From: Janthinobacterium rivuli | GTDB taxonomy: Bacteria; Pseudomonadota; Gammaproteobacteria; Burkholderiales; Burkholderiaceae_D | Reading direction: 5' to 3' | Assembly: GCF_029690045.1 (NCBI RefSeq) | Contig: NZ_CP121464.1 | Location: 1 to 64,000, forward strand | Length of the DNA: 64,000 nucleotides | In this document: positions 38,882-48,517 of the stretch, one piece after another | Numbering within the stretch: position 1 is the stretch's first letter | How the letters are laid out: the number at the start of each line of letters is the position of its first letter | Translations under genes and position numbers: made by a program | The notes under the pieces: model-generated | Databases searched by the model: none | What the model saw: the letters and a program-made list of their open reading frames with translations, nothing else | Told to the model about the DNA's origin: nothing

Positions 38882-39718
38882 TTACGGCACTGCCGGCGGC
38901 CGGTGCGCGCCCACCAGCAGCGCGGAAATCGACACGCTCGAACTCGCTTCCGGCCACACATCGCCAGGGCCGAACCAGCGCGCCTCGGCGATCTCGTTTT
39001 CATCGAGACGAATCTCGCCATCGAGGTAATCGGCCGTAAACGCGATCATCAGCGAATGGGGAAACGGCCAGGACTGGCTCATGAAGTACTGCAAGTTATG
39101 CACGCGCAAACCCACCTCTTCCATCACTTCGCGGTGCACGGCTTCCTCGATCGATTCGCCCGCTTCCAGGAAACCGGCGAGCGGGCTGAAACGCTGCGAC
39201 GGCGAGTGCTTGTGCATGGCCAGCAGCACCTGGTCGCCCTTGCGGATGAGCACCATCATGGCGGGCGAAATGCGCGGATACGCGAGCATGCCGCAGGCGG
39301 CGCAGGTGAAGCAGCGTTCGCCGCGCGTGCGCTGCATGGGCGTGGCGCACACGCCGCAATGGCGGTGCGTGCGCGCCCACTCGGCCAGCTGCACGGCGCG
39401 GCTGGCCAGGCCCAGGAACGCGTCGTCGACGGCATTGAACAACGAACGCATGCCGTGCCAGGCCAGGCCGGCGCCCGGCGGCAACTCTTCGTCGGTCCAG
39501 ACCGTCTGGCAATAGCGGCCCTGCCACAGGCCCACAGGCTGTGTGCGGCTCAGGTCGATATCGAGCGCGGCCGCCTCGGCGGCGGTGGGCAGGGTCAATT
39601 CGGGCGTGCGCAGCAATAAACGTCCGCGGTGAAAGACAAACGTCAGCGTCTGCTCGGCGGACGGGGCCGGTTCGGGCGCATCGATCAGGGGGACAAAGGC
39701 ATCGGGAGTCTGCAGCAT
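38882..39718 (-). CDS. nudC: NAD(+) diphosphatase NudC
   Basis: NudC hydrolyses NADH/NAD+ to NMN and AMP and removes NAD caps from RNA. The 278-residue protein has an N-terminal domain, a four-cysteine zinc ribbon (HCGVCATPM ... CFTCAACG), the Nudix box GFLEAGESIEEAVHREVMEE with VGL following, and the SQSWPFPHSLM segment typical of NudC. The start is uncertain: the ATG at 39718 (MLQTPDAFVPL) is chosen over 39778 because the intervening sequence resembles intergenic DNA, but neither has a strong ribosome binding site. Confidence 0.92.
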   Translation of the reverse strand: MLQTPDAFVPLIDAPEPAPSAEQTLTFVFHRGRLLLRTPELTLPTAAEAAALDIDLSRTQPVGLWQGRYCQTVWTDEELPPGAGLAWHGMRSLFNAVDDAFLGLASRAVQLAEWARTHRHCGVCATPMQRTRGERCFTCAACGMLAYPRISPAMMVLIRKGDQVLLAMHKHSPSQRFSPLAGFLEAGESIEEAVHREVMEEVGLRVHNLQYFMSQSWPFPHSLMIAFTADYLDGEIRLDENEIAEARWFGPGDVWPEASSSVSISALLVGAHRPPAVP

Positions 39719-39865
39719 GCTTGGCGGAATTTGTAAAGGTTGCTCATCATACTCCCGCTGGCGGAGCCTTGCGCGCATAGCAGCGGCCGGGACGCAAAGC
39801 AAGCATTCATGCACCATGACAGTGTTTTTTTTGCGGCACACCCAATCCGTTGCGTAAACGATACT

Positions 39866-39884
39866 GATAACGATTCTCATTTAC
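39866..39884. promoter_or_regulatory. Fur box upstream of the siderophore receptor gene
   Basis: GATAACGATTCTCATTTAC matches the 19-base Fur consensus at 14 positions and lies 125 bases before the receptor start codon, in a 291-base gap with no gene. Iron repression of the receptor through Fur is the expected consequence. Confidence 0.75.
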
Positions 39885-40009
39885 GAAATAACGCCCATTT
39901 ATTACAATACGGCCTTCCGTCTCCATCGCCAGCCACTTGCCCGCGTGCCCAAGCACAGCGGCGCAGAGCCAGCCAGGAACCACTACCCTGACCTTATCGA
40001 GAGAGCAAG

Positions 40010-42352
40010 ATGGCAATCAAGAGCCGCAAACACGCCCCAACCCGTTTCAACCAGCACATCGGCGCCGCCCTGGCCGTGATGCTGCTGCCCGTCGCCGCCC
40101 AGGCGGCCGACCCGGCCGGTCAAAGTGCCCCGGCATCGCAGCAAATGCTGAACGAAGTCAAGGTCGTGGGTTCCAAGGAAAACGACTTCAAGGCCGAAAA
40201 AGCCTCGTCGCCGAAATACACGGAAGAGCTGGTCAATACGCCGCAAACCATCGTCGTGATCAAGAAGGAATTGATCGAGCAGCAAGGCGCGCTGACCCTG
40301 ACGGAAGCGCTGCGCAACACGCCAGGCGTCGGTACCTTCTTCCTCGGTGAAAACGGCAACACGAACACGGGCGACGCCGTCTACATGCGCGGTTTCGATT
40401 CGTCCGGCAGCATCTATGTCGATGGCGTGCGCGACGTGGGCTCCATCTCGCGCGACGTCTTCAACATCGAACAGATCGACGTATTGAAGGGCCCGGCGGG
40501 CACCGACAGCGGCCGCGGTTCGCCGACCGGCTCGATCAATCTGGTCAGCAAGACGGCCACCATGGAAAACAAATTCAATTCGCTGCTGACGGCGGGCAGC
40601 GGCAAGCAGAAACGCGCCACGGCCGACTGGAACCGCGTCCTCGACAGCGATACCGGCACGGCTTTGCGCCTGAACCTGATGACGCAGGACAGCGGCAACG
40701 CGGCGCGCGATGAAGTCAAGAACAAGCGCTGGGCCTTCGCGCCCACCGTCACCTTCGGCATCGGCAAGCCAACGCGCATCACGGCCAGCTACCTGCACGT
40801 GGATCAAAACAACGTGCCCGACGGCGGCGTGCCGACCATCGGCTTGCCAGGCTACTCGACGCCGGACGTCGCCACGAAGGATAAGCCGATCATCCGCAGC
40901 TACCTGAACAGCGCCGCCAGGGTCGATCCGAAGAATTTCTACGGTTCCACCTCGGACTACGACAAGATCAAGGCCGACATGGGCACCTTGCGCATCGACC
41001 ATGATTTCTCGTCCAACATCCAGCTCCAGAACACCACGCGCTACGGCAAGACCCAGCAGGACTATCTGCTGACGGCCTTCATGGGCAGCGCCGGCAACCT
41101 GAATACGGAGACGAACGGGGTGATGCGAGACCCTTCGACCTGGACCCTGGCGCGCTCGCTGCGCACCGTGAAGGACCAGGAAAACACGATCCTGACCAAC
41201 CAGACCGTGGTCAGCGCACAATTCGACACGGGCGTGCTGAAGCACTCCCTGGTGGCCGGCGCCGAGTTCACCAGCGAAAAACAGACCAACTACAGCTATG
41301 TGCCCGCCAGCCTGGGCACCTTGCCGGATGCCAATCTGTACAATCCGAATCCGCGCGACACCGTCACCGGCCACAATCCCGTGCGCAGCGGCGCCTTCAC
41401 GGAAGGCGAAGTCAACACGCAAAGCCTGTATGTGTTCGACACCATCAAGTTCGGCGACAAGTGGATCTTCAACGGCGGCGTGCGCTTCGACCATTTCAAC
41501 ACCACGTATGACGCCGTCGCCCTGCAAACGGCCGTGGGCAAGGACCAGGTACAAAAACTGCCGGTCGGCACGCCGATTCCTACCCATTTGACCCTGAGCG
41601 ACACCCTGGCCAACGGCAAGATCTCGGCCATGTACAAGCCGACGCCGGACAGCAGCGTGTACGCCTTGCTGGCCACGTCGAAAGCGCCGCCAGGCACCAA
41701 TTTTGCCCTGAGCACCGCCGCCAACAGCGCGCAAAACCTGAACTATGACCCGCAGGAAACCATCACCAAGGAAATCGGCACCAAGTGGGACTTCCTGAAG
41801 CAAAAACTGTCGCTGTCGGCCGCCGTCTACCAGACCACCGTCAAGAATGAAGTGGAACAAGATCCGGTGATCTCGACCATTTATTACCAGACCGGCAAGA
41901 AGCGCGTGCAAGGCCTGGAACTGGGCGTGGTGGGCGAGATCATGCCGAACTGGCTGGTCAGCGCCGGCTATACGCGTATGAATACCAAGGTCGAGTCGAA
42001 CAAGGTCTTCACGGCCAGCGGCGACAAGAACCTCACCTACACGCCAAAGCAGGCGTTCACCAGCTGGACTTCGTACACCCTGCCATTCGGCCTGAAGATC
42101 GGCGGCGGCGCGCGTTACGTGGGTGAAATGCTGCGCGGCACCGATGGCGCCGTCGGCACGCCGGCCCGCGTGGATGCCTACTGGGTCTTCGACGCCATGG
42201 CAACCTATACCGTCAACAAGAACCTCGACTTGCAGCTGAATGCCTACAACCTGGCCGACAAGACCTATGTGGCGGCCATCAACAAATCCGGCTACCGCTA
42301 CACCCCAAGCCAGCCGCGTTCGTTCAGCCTGACGGCGAATATCAAGTTCTGA
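40010..42352 (+). CDS. fiu: TonB-dependent catecholate siderophore receptor, Fiu/PiuA type
   Basis: A 780-residue outer-membrane receptor that imports iron-catecholate complexes using TonB energy. A signal peptide (cleavage near AQAADP) precedes the plug domain with YTEELVNTPQTIVVIKKELI, VYMRGFDSSGSIYVDGVRDV, GSISRDVFNIEQIDVLKGPA and GTDSGRGSPTGSINLVSK, all closely like E. coli Fiu, followed by a 22-strand barrel that ends in SLTANIKF with a terminal Phe. AGAGCAAG precedes the ATG at 40010. The upstream Fur box and the downstream terminator show a single-gene, iron-regulated unit. Exact substrate is inferred from similarity only. Confidence 0.9.
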   Translation: MAIKSRKHAPTRFNQHIGAALAVMLLPVAAQAADPAGQSAPASQQMLNEVKVVGSKENDFKAEKASSPKYTEELVNTPQTIVVIKKELIEQQGALTLTEALRNTPGVGTFFLGENGNTNTGDAVYMRGFDSSGSIYVDGVRDVGSISRDVFNIEQIDVLKGPAGTDSGRGSPTGSINLVSKTATMENKFNSLLTAGSGKQKRATADWNRVLDSDTGTALRLNLMTQDSGNAARDEVKNKRWAFAPTVTFGIGKPTRITASYLHVDQNNVPDGGVPTIGLPGYSTPDVATKDKPIIRSYLNSAARVDPKNFYGSTSDYDKIKADMGTLRIDHDFSSNIQLQNTTRYGKTQQDYLLTAFMGSAGNLNTETNGVMRDPSTWTLARSLRTVKDQENTILTNQTVVSAQFDTGVLKHSLVAGAEFTSEKQTNYSYVPASLGTLPDANLYNPNPRDTVTGHNPVRSGAFTEGEVNTQSLYVFDTIKFGDKWIFNGGVRFDHFNTTYDAVALQTAVGKDQVQKLPVGTPIPTHLTLSDTLANGKISAMYKPTPDSSVYALLATSKAPPGTNFALSTAANSAQNLNYDPQETITKEIGTKWDFLKQKLSLSAAVYQTTVKNEVEQDPVISTIYYQTGKKRVQGLELGVVGEIMPNWLVSAGYTRMNTKVESNKVFTASGDKNLTYTPKQAFTSWTSYTLPFGLKIGGGARYVGEMLRGTDGAVGTPARVDAYWVFDAMATYTVNKNLDLQLNAYNLADKTYVAAINKSGYRYTPSQPRSFSLTANIKF

Positions 42353-42383
42353 AATCAATAGCATAGAAACTGCGCCACATCGG

Positions 42384-42408
42384 GCCCCTCTTCGGAGGGG
42401 CTTTTTTA
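42384..42408 (+). terminator. Terminator of the Fiu-like receptor gene
   Basis: GCCCCTC - TTCG - GAGGGGC stem-tetraloop followed by TTTTTTA, about 32 bases after the stop codon. Confidence 0.9.
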
Positions 42409-42485
42409 TTGTCCTGATAATCTTGCCTTGTTGGGCCTACCGCCACCCCGCCGCGACTAGCGTATGAAAAGTCATACAGCGATGC

Positions 42486-42513
42486 GCTTGCGCGTCCAAT
42501 ATTTCGCGCAAGC
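42486..42513. promoter_or_regulatory. Inverted repeat, candidate enhancer site for DctD
   Basis: GCTTGCGCG (42486-42494) and CGCGCAAGC (42505-42513) form a perfect 9-base inverted repeat with a 10-base spacer. It lies about 80-110 bases upstream of the candidate sigma-54 promoter, the normal position for a binding site of a sigma-54 activator such as the DctD-like protein encoded at 47174. Confidence 0.5.
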
Positions 42514-42594
42514 GTGCAAAGTTGCAACATCCTAGCAACAAAAAATCGACCTTAAATCAACAACTTAAGAAGTTATGTAGCAAATTCCAATTTC

Positions 42595-42610
42595 AGGCAT
42601 ATCCTTTGCT
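42595..42610 (+). promoter_or_regulatory. Candidate sigma-54 (-24/-12) promoter
   Basis: AGGCATATCCTTTGCT has GG and GC exactly ten bases apart and a TTGC downstream element, close to the TGGCACG-N4-TTGCW consensus. Transcription would start near 42621, leaving a leader of about 117 bases before the symporter gene. The sigma-54 activator encoded nearby makes the site credible. Confidence 0.6.
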
Positions 42611-42737
42611 ATGTACAGGTTTTGCTGCAAATAATCGCTGGCACGCAAGGGCTTGTTTTTGAGAAATATTGACTCCAAGCTTGAGTTGCTCGCTATCAAT
42701 AATCCGCTCACAGCGGCGTTTCACCGGAGGAGTCAAA

Positions 42738-44051
42738 ATGAAAAAGAAACGGCCATTAACCCTGTACATCCTGATTGCCATGATCCTCGGCATTGCCGTG
42801 GGCTATGGATGCAACACCGCCTTCCCTGATGCCAAGCTCAGCGCTCAAATCGCTGGCAATATTTCCATCGTCACCGACGTCTTCCTGCGCCTGATCAAGA
42901 TGATCATTGCGCTGCTGGTGTTCTCCACCCTGACGGTCGGCATCGCCCACATGGGCGACGGCAAGACGGCTGGCCGCATCGGCCTGAAAGCCATGTGCTG
43001 GTTCGTCGTCGCCTCGCTCGTTTCGCTGGCGCTGGGCATGGTGCTGTCGAATCTGATGCAACTGGGCACCAATCTGGGCTTGCCATTGCCGGACGTCCAC
43101 GCGTCGACGAATCTGAAAACGGCCGCCTTCACCTTGAAAGATTTCTTCACACACCTGGTGCCGAAGTCGCCGATCGAGGCCATGGCCAACAATGAAATCC
43201 TGCAAGTGCTGGTGTTCTCGATCTTCTTCGGCGGCGCACTGGCCGGCCTGGGCGAATCGGGCAAGACCCTGACGGCCGTCGTCGACCAGCTGGCACAAGT
43301 CATGCTGCGCATCACCGGCACCATCATGAACCTGGCCCCGCTGGCCGTGTTCGCCGCGATGGCTTCCGTCATCACCACCCACGGCCTGGGCGTGCTGGTC
43401 ACGTTTGCCAAGTTCATGGGCGGCTTCTACGTGGGCCTGCTGTGCCTGTGGGCCCTGCTGATCGGCGCCGGCTTCGTCGTCATCGGCCCGCGCATCTTCA
43501 AACTCGTCGGCCTGATCCGCGAACCATTCCTGCTGGCATTCTCGACGGCCAGCTCGGAAGCGGCGTATCCAAAACTGCTGACGGCGCTCGATCAGTTCGG
43601 CGTGGACCGCAAGATTTCCAGCTTCGTGTTGCCAATGGGCTACTCCTTCAACCTCGATGGTTCGATGATGTACTGCACCTTCGCCGTGCTGTTCATCGCG
43701 CAAGCCTACGGCATCGACCTGTCGATCGGCACGCAGATCACCATGCTGCTGCTGCTGATGCTGACCTCGAAAGGCATGGCCGGCGTGCCGCGCGCCTCGC
43801 TGGTGGTGATTGCCGCTACCCTGAACCAGTTCAATATTCCGGAAGCGGGCTTGCTTCTGCTGATGGGCGTCGACCAATTCCTCGACATGGGCCGTTCGGC
43901 CACCAACGCGGTCGGCAATGCCGTCGCCACGGCCGTCGTCGCCAAGTGGGAAGGTGGCCTGGCCACCGAGGAAGAAGCCGCGGCGGCCAACGCGGCCAGC
44001 CAGAACACGGAAAGCCATTGGGGCGAAGCGGATCACGCTAGCAAAGCCTGA
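42738..44051 (+). CDS. Dicarboxylate/amino acid:cation symporter (DctA/GltP family)
   Basis: A 437-residue inner-membrane symporter of the DAACS family. Visible signatures: LRLIKMIIALLVFSTLTVGI, the serine-rich reentrant loop LAFSTASSEAAYPKLL, MGYSFNLDGSMMYCTFAVLFIAQ, LTSKGMAGVPRASLVVIAAT and the substrate/cation site MGVDQFLDMGRSATNAVGNA. GGAGGAG precedes the ATG at 42738. The candidate sigma-54 promoter, the following porin and the DctB/DctD pair indicate C4-dicarboxylate uptake, although the sequence is not a close match to E. coli DctA and glutamate or aspartate could be carried too. A terminator follows at 44061. Confidence 0.88.
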   Translation: MKKKRPLTLYILIAMILGIAVGYGCNTAFPDAKLSAQIAGNISIVTDVFLRLIKMIIALLVFSTLTVGIAHMGDGKTAGRIGLKAMCWFVVASLVSLALGMVLSNLMQLGTNLGLPLPDVHASTNLKTAAFTLKDFFTHLVPKSPIEAMANNEILQVLVFSIFFGGALAGLGESGKTLTAVVDQLAQVMLRITGTIMNLAPLAVFAAMASVITTHGLGVLVTFAKFMGGFYVGLLCLWALLIGAGFVVIGPRIFKLVGLIREPFLLAFSTASSEAAYPKLLTALDQFGVDRKISSFVLPMGYSFNLDGSMMYCTFAVLFIAQAYGIDLSIGTQITMLLLLMLTSKGMAGVPRASLVVIAATLNQFNIPEAGLLLLMGVDQFLDMGRSATNAVGNAVATAVVAKWEGGLATEEEAAAANAASQNTESHWGEADHASKA

Positions 44052-44060
44052 TAGCGCCAT

Positions 44061-44087
44061 GGCCCGCCACAAGCGGGCCATTTATTT
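44061..44087 (+). terminator. Terminator of the symporter gene
   Basis: GGCCCGC - CACAA - GCGGGCC stem-loop followed by ATTTATTT, ten bases after the stop. It separates the symporter from the porin gene. Confidence 0.8.
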
Positions 44088-44159
44088 GTTGTCGATGTTG
44101 AGTAACAAGCAGTCAGGTAGTGCGATCAGTAGTCATTCCAACTTATTAGAGAGATTTTC

Positions 44160-45152
44160 ATGAAAAAAGTCCTGTTTACCCTGCTGACCCTCGGCGCAGC
44201 CTCCACTGGCGCCATGGCCCAATCGAGCGTGACCATGTATGGCGTGGCTGACGCCGGCCTGGTGTTCGACAAGGATGCGGCTGGAGACCGCCTGAACCGC
44301 GTCGCCTCCGGCGTCGCCTCGGGCTCGCGCATCGGCTTCAAAGGCAAGGAAGACCTCGGTGCTGGCCTGGCCGCCATTTTCGTGCTGGAAAGCGGTTTCA
44401 ATATCGATACCGGCACCTCGGGCCAGGGCGGCCGGCTGTTCGGCCGCCAGGCGTACGTGGGCCTGACCGGCAGCGCCGGCGCCGTCACGCTGGGCCGCCA
44501 ATATACGCCGTACTACCTGGCCCTGCGCGACGTGGCCGATCCGTTTGTCATCGGCCTGGCCGGCACGGCGTCGAATATTATGGCGACGAATTACCGCATC
44601 GACAACATGGTGCAATACAGCACGCCGACCTGGAGCAAGCTGTCGGCCGACCTGGCGTATGGCTTTGGCGAAGTGGCCGGCGACAATGCGAAAAACCGCA
44701 GCATGGGCGGCGCCGTGCATTACATCGACGGTCCGCTGAACGTGACCCTGACGCACCACCGCCAGGAAAATGCGCTGGCGACCCAGCAAACGCGCAACAC
44801 CCTGCTGGCCACGCGCTACGACTTTGGCGTGCTGCAAGGTAACTTCGGCTACGCCGACAACCGCGCCCTCGACGACAGCAAGAGCAATGACATCCTCGTC
44901 GGCTTCAGCGCCCCGTTCGGCGCCACCAAGCTGGTCGCGTCGTACATCCGCCACAACGACAAGAGCAATGCCAACCGTGACGCCCAGCAGTGGGCCATCG
45001 GCGCCTTCTATGCGCTGTCCAAGCGCAGCGACCTGTACACAGGTTACGGCCACATCAGCAACAAGAACGGCGCTACCTACAAGGTTGGCAATGCCACCGA
45101 CGATGGCACCGGCAACAGCGGCTTTAACCTGGGCATGCGCCATACGTTCTAA
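44160..45152 (+). CDS. Gram-negative general porin (Burkholderiales type)
   Basis: A 330-residue outer-membrane trimeric porin. Signal peptide MKKVLFTLLTLGAASTGAMA is followed by QSSVTMYGVADAGLV, the usual first strand, then SGSRIGFKGKEDLGAGLAAIFVLE, GRLFGRQAYVGLTG, TLGRQYTPYY and the C-terminal NLGMRHTF ending in Phe for BAM-assisted assembly. AGAGAG precedes the ATG. Lying between the symporter and its two-component regulators, it is probably the outer-membrane entry route for the same substrates, which is an inference from position. A strong terminator follows. Confidence 0.93.
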   Translation: MKKVLFTLLTLGAASTGAMAQSSVTMYGVADAGLVFDKDAAGDRLNRVASGVASGSRIGFKGKEDLGAGLAAIFVLESGFNIDTGTSGQGGRLFGRQAYVGLTGSAGAVTLGRQYTPYYLALRDVADPFVIGLAGTASNIMATNYRIDNMVQYSTPTWSKLSADLAYGFGEVAGDNAKNRSMGGAVHYIDGPLNVTLTHHRQENALATQQTRNTLLATRYDFGVLQGNFGYADNRALDDSKSNDILVGFSAPFGATKLVASYIRHNDKSNANRDAQQWAIGAFYALSKRSDLYTGYGHISNKNGATYKVGNATDDGTGNSGFNLGMRHTF

Positions 45153-45184
45153 GGACTTTGAACTGTCCGTGACATAAAAGCGTG

Positions 45185-45220
45185 AGCCGCCGGATGCATG
45201 TCCGGCGGCTTTTTCTTTTT
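45185..45220 (+). terminator. Terminator of the porin gene
   Basis: Perfect ten-base stem AGCCGCCGGA / TCCGGCGGCT with loop TGCATG and a TTTTCTTTTT tail, 33 bases after the porin stop. Confidence 0.93.
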
Positions 45221-45273
45221 ACGCAATATTTAAATGCGATACTGTGGGTTCTTGCAAGTTGGCAGCTGATTTT

Positions 45274-47181
45274 ATGAATAGCAGTAGTAAACCCTCCCTT
45301 TCCTGGCGCCAGCGCCTGTCGCAACGTTCGGGCCGCGAAACGCTGGCCTGGGGCGTGGTGCTGGCCGCCTGTCTGGCCACCGTCTGGCTCGTGTATTTCT
45401 GGACGGAGCGCATCGCCATCGGCAAGCTGCAGGCCAGCGGCGCGCAACGCCTCGAGGTGTATGTCAGCAGCCTGGAAAATGCGCTGGAAAAATACGACTT
45501 CCTGCCCAAGACCCTGGAGCTGAACCGCGACGTGATCCGTTTGCTGCAGCACCCGGAAGACCCGGTGCTGGTCGATACGGTCAACCATTACCTCGAGCAG
45601 ATGAATGCCCAGGCGAAATCCTCGACCATTTTCATCAGCAACCTCGACGGCAACACGCGGGCCGCCAGCAACTGGCAGCAGCCCGACAGCTTTATTGGCG
45701 ACAATATCTCGTTCCGCCCCTACGCCCAGGACGCGCTGCGCGGCACGCCGGGCCGCTTCTATGGCGTGGGCACGACACGGCTCGAACCCGGTTACTTCTT
45801 TGCCCACGGTATCTACCAGAATGGCCACATGCTGGGCCTGGCAACGGTGAAGGTGAACCTGGAAACCCTGGAAAAACGCTGGGTGCAGGGCGCCGACAAA
45901 GTCATGCTGGCCGACGAGCACGGCGTGATTTTTCTCAGCTCCATGGCGGACTGGAAATACAAGACCCTGGCGCCGCTGTCGCCGGCGATCGTCGAGGAAC
46001 TCAACCGCACGCGCCAGTACTATTCGAAGCAGCTGGCCGCCATCCCCTTCGTTTCCGACCGCCAGCTGGGCAATGGCGCCCGCGTGATCAGCGTGCGCGA
46101 GCAGGAACATGCCGACGCGCCACCGAAGATCAGTTCCAGCGTCATGACGCAGATCAAGCTGAAATCGCCGCAAGGCTGGACTTTCATTTATTTGTCCGAC
46201 CTGGCGCAGGCCAAGGCCAGCGCGCGCGCGGCGGCCGCCTTCTCTTGCGTGCTGCTGGGCTTTTTCATGCTGCTGTTCTTTTACCTGCGCCAGCGCCGCG
46301 CGGCCGTGGCGCAAAAATTGCGCGCCCGCGAAGACTTGCAACACGCCTACGACAACCTGGAAGCCATGGTCGAGGAACGCACCTCGGAACTCAATGCCAT
46401 GACGCAAAGCCTGAGCCAGGAAATCGAGGTGCGCAGCAAGGCCGAGCAGAAACTCCACATCACGCAAAACGAACTGTTTCAAGCCGGCAAGATGGCCGTG
46501 CTGGGACAAATGTCGGCCAGCATCACGCATGAGCTGAACCAGCCGCTGACGGCGCTGCGCACCATGTCCGACAATGCCGTCATCCTGCTGGAACGGGGCC
46601 GGCTCGACGACGCGCGGCGCAACCTGGCGAAGATCTCGCAAATTGCGGCCAGGATGGGGACCATTACGGGTCAATTGAAGATTTTTGCGCGCAAATCGAC
46701 GACCAGCCTGACCTCCGTCTCGATCCCCACGGCGATCAGCAATGCGCTGTTCCTCGTCGAGCGCCGGCTGCAGGTGGAAAGTGTGCGTTTTACTTTGCAA
46801 CTGCCGCCCGAAGACATCTTCGCCATGTGCGAAAGCAACCGCCTCGAGCAGGTGCTGGTGAACCTGTACGCGAACGCGCTCGACGCCATGAACGGCAGCG
46901 ACGTGCGCAGCCTGCGTGTGGCCGTCGAATGCACGCCCGAGCACGTGCTGATCCACGTGGCCGACACGGGGCCGGGCCTGTCGACGGAGGTGTATGAACA
47001 CCTGTTCGAACCGTTCTTCACGACCAAGCCGCAGGGTCTGGGCCTGGGCCTGGGACTGGCCATTTCCGAACAGATCACGCGCCAGTTCGGCGGCGTGCTG
47101 CGCGCCGAGAACGCCCCTGGCGGCGGCGCCATCTTCACCATCGAACTACAGATTGCAACGCAGGAGGAAAAACATGTTTGA
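45274..47181 (+). CDS. dctB: C4-dicarboxylate sensor histidine kinase DctB
   Basis: A 635-residue membrane kinase. Helix at ~25-45, a large periplasmic double-Cache (PDC) sensor (~50-300; FISNLDGNTRAASNWQQPDS, ISFRPYAQDALRGTPGRFYGVG and GYFFAHGIY are characteristic of DctB dicarboxylate sensors), a second helix (~310-330), a coiled coil and the HisKA domain with phospho-acceptor His in MSASITHELNQPLTALRTM, then the ATPase boxes VNLYANALDA, VADTGPGLS and GLGLGLAIS. The ATG at 45274 is chosen over a GTG at 45244. Its end overlaps dctD by eight bases, so the two proteins are made together. Confidence 0.92.
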   Translation: MNSSSKPSLSWRQRLSQRSGRETLAWGVVLAACLATVWLVYFWTERIAIGKLQASGAQRLEVYVSSLENALEKYDFLPKTLELNRDVIRLLQHPEDPVLVDTVNHYLEQMNAQAKSSTIFISNLDGNTRAASNWQQPDSFIGDNISFRPYAQDALRGTPGRFYGVGTTRLEPGYFFAHGIYQNGHMLGLATVKVNLETLEKRWVQGADKVMLADEHGVIFLSSMADWKYKTLAPLSPAIVEELNRTRQYYSKQLAAIPFVSDRQLGNGARVISVREQEHADAPPKISSSVMTQIKLKSPQGWTFIYLSDLAQAKASARAAAAFSCVLLGFFMLLFFYLRQRRAAVAQKLRAREDLQHAYDNLEAMVEERTSELNAMTQSLSQEIEVRSKAEQKLHITQNELFQAGKMAVLGQMSASITHELNQPLTALRTMSDNAVILLERGRLDDARRNLAKISQIAARMGTITGQLKIFARKSTTSLTSVSIPTAISNALFLVERRLQVESVRFTLQLPPEDIFAMCESNRLEQVLVNLYANALDAMNGSDVRSLRVAVECTPEHVLIHVADTGPGLSTEVYEHLFEPFFTTKPQGLGLGLGLAISEQITRQFGGVLRAENAPGGGAIFTIELQIATQEEKHV

Positions 47182-48517
47182 CGGCTTGAAGGTCTTGCTG
47201 GTCGAGGACGACCCCACCGTACGCGAAGGCAGCGAGCAGGCACTGCAGCTGGCCGGCCTGGACGTGCTGGCGTTTCACTCGGCCGAGCTGGCCTATAAAC
47301 TGCTGACGCCGGATTTTCCCGGCATCGTCGTCAGCGACGTGCGCCTGCCCGGCATGAGCGGCCTGGAATTGCTGCAAGCGGTCAAGACGCTCGATGCCAA
47401 CCTGCCCGTGATCCTCGTCACGGGCCACGGCGACATCACGATGGCCGTGCACGCCATGCGCACGGGCGCCTATGACTTCATCGAAAAGCCGTATTCTTCC
47501 GAGCAACTGGTCGACGTCATCCTGCGCGCGCTGGAAACGCGGCGCCTGACCCTGGAAGTGCACAGCCTGCGCCGCCAGCTCGAAGACGGCGGCGGCATCG
47601 AATCGCGCCTGCTGGGCAATTCCGTGGCGATGCGCGACATACGGCGTTTGATACTCGACGTTGCCGACGAACCGGCCGACGTGCTGATCTACGGCGACAC
47701 GGGCACGGGCAAGGAAATGGTGGCGCGCTGCCTGCACGACTTCAGCCACCGCCGCAAGCACAACTTCGTCGCCGTCAACTGCGGCGCGATTCCCGAAAGC
47801 ATATTCGAAAGCGAAGTCTTCGGCCACGAACCGGGGGCGTTTACGGGCGCTGCCAAGCGGCAGGTGGGCAAGATCGAGCACGCGGATCAGGGCACTTTTT
47901 TCCTCGACGAAATCGAATCGCTGCCCCTGTCCTTGCAAGTCAAATTGCTGCGCGTGCTGCAGGAACGCTATATCGAGCGCCTGGGCTCGAACGTGCCCAC
48001 GCCCGTCGACGTGCGCGTCATCGCGGCGGCCAAGCTGGACCTGGAAGACTTGTCGCAGCAACAGAAATTCCGCAGCGACCTGTACTACCGCCTGAACCTG
48101 ATCGTGCTGCATTTGCCGCCGCTGCGCGAACGGCGCGAGGATATTCCCATTCTGTTCGAACACTTCGTGCTGGCCGCCGCCGCCCGCTACAACCGTGCCG
48201 CGCCCGTGGTCTCCAGCGCGCAGATGCGCAACCTGATGGCCCATTCCTGGCCCGGCAATGTGCGCGAATTGCGCAACATCGCCGACCGCTTCGTGCTGGG
48301 CATCGCCGGCGGCGCCTCGAGCCTGCTGGCGGCCGGACTGGCCAGCCCCCTGTCGCTGGCGGAACAGGTCAATGGCTTCGAACGCGCGCTGATCGAGCAG
48401 GAACTGCGTGCATATTCCGGCAACGTCAGCGAAGTGAGCGCGGTGCTCGGTTTGCCGAAACAGACCTTGTATCACAAGATGCAGAAGTACAACCTGGTGG
48501 CCGAAGAGTTCCGCTAA
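47174..48517 (+). CDS. dctD: Sigma-54-dependent response regulator DctD
   Basis: A 447-residue NtrC-type activator: receiver domain with acidic residues at EDD and phospho-acceptor Asp55 ([10 protein letters not shown]), AAA+ domain with Walker A GDTGTGKE, the sigma-54 contact loop [11 protein letters not shown] and Walker [13 protein letters not shown], and a Fis-type helix-turn-helix at the end ([20 protein letters not shown]). GGAGG precedes the ATG, which lies inside the end of dctB. It should activate the sigma-54 promoter upstream of the symporter 4.5 kb away, and perhaps the porin. Confidence 0.93.
   Translation: MFDGLKVLLVEDDPTVREGSEQALQLAGLDVLAFHSAELAYKLLTPDFPGIVVSDVRLPGMSGLELLQAVKTLDANLPVILVTGHGDITMAVHAMRTGAYDFIEKPYSSEQLVDVILRALETRRLTLEVHSLRRQLEDGGGIESRLLGNSVAMRDIRRLILDVADEPADVLIYGDTGTGKEMVARCLHDFSHRRKHNFVAVNCGAIPESIFESEVFGHEPGAFTGAAKRQVGKIEHADQGTFFLDEIESLPLSLQVKLLRVLQERYIERLGSNVPTPVDVRVIAAAKLDLEDLSQQQKFRSDLYYRLNLIVLHLPPLRERREDIPILFEHFVLAAAARYNRAAPVVSSAQMRNLMAHSWPGNVRELRNIADRFVLGIAGGASSLLAAGLASPLSLAEQVNGFERALIEQELRAYSGNVSEVSAVLGLPKQTLYHKMQKYNLVAEEFR

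Noticed and set aside
39983..42364. 793-residue minus-strand open frame opposite the siderophore receptor
   Set aside because: Antisense shadow; the plus strand encodes a receptor with complete plug and barrel signatures and a signal peptide.
42639..42655. TGGCACG word as a sigma-54 -24 element
   Set aside because: The following GC is at nine rather than ten bases and the TTGC half is missing; the site at 42595-42610 fits far better.
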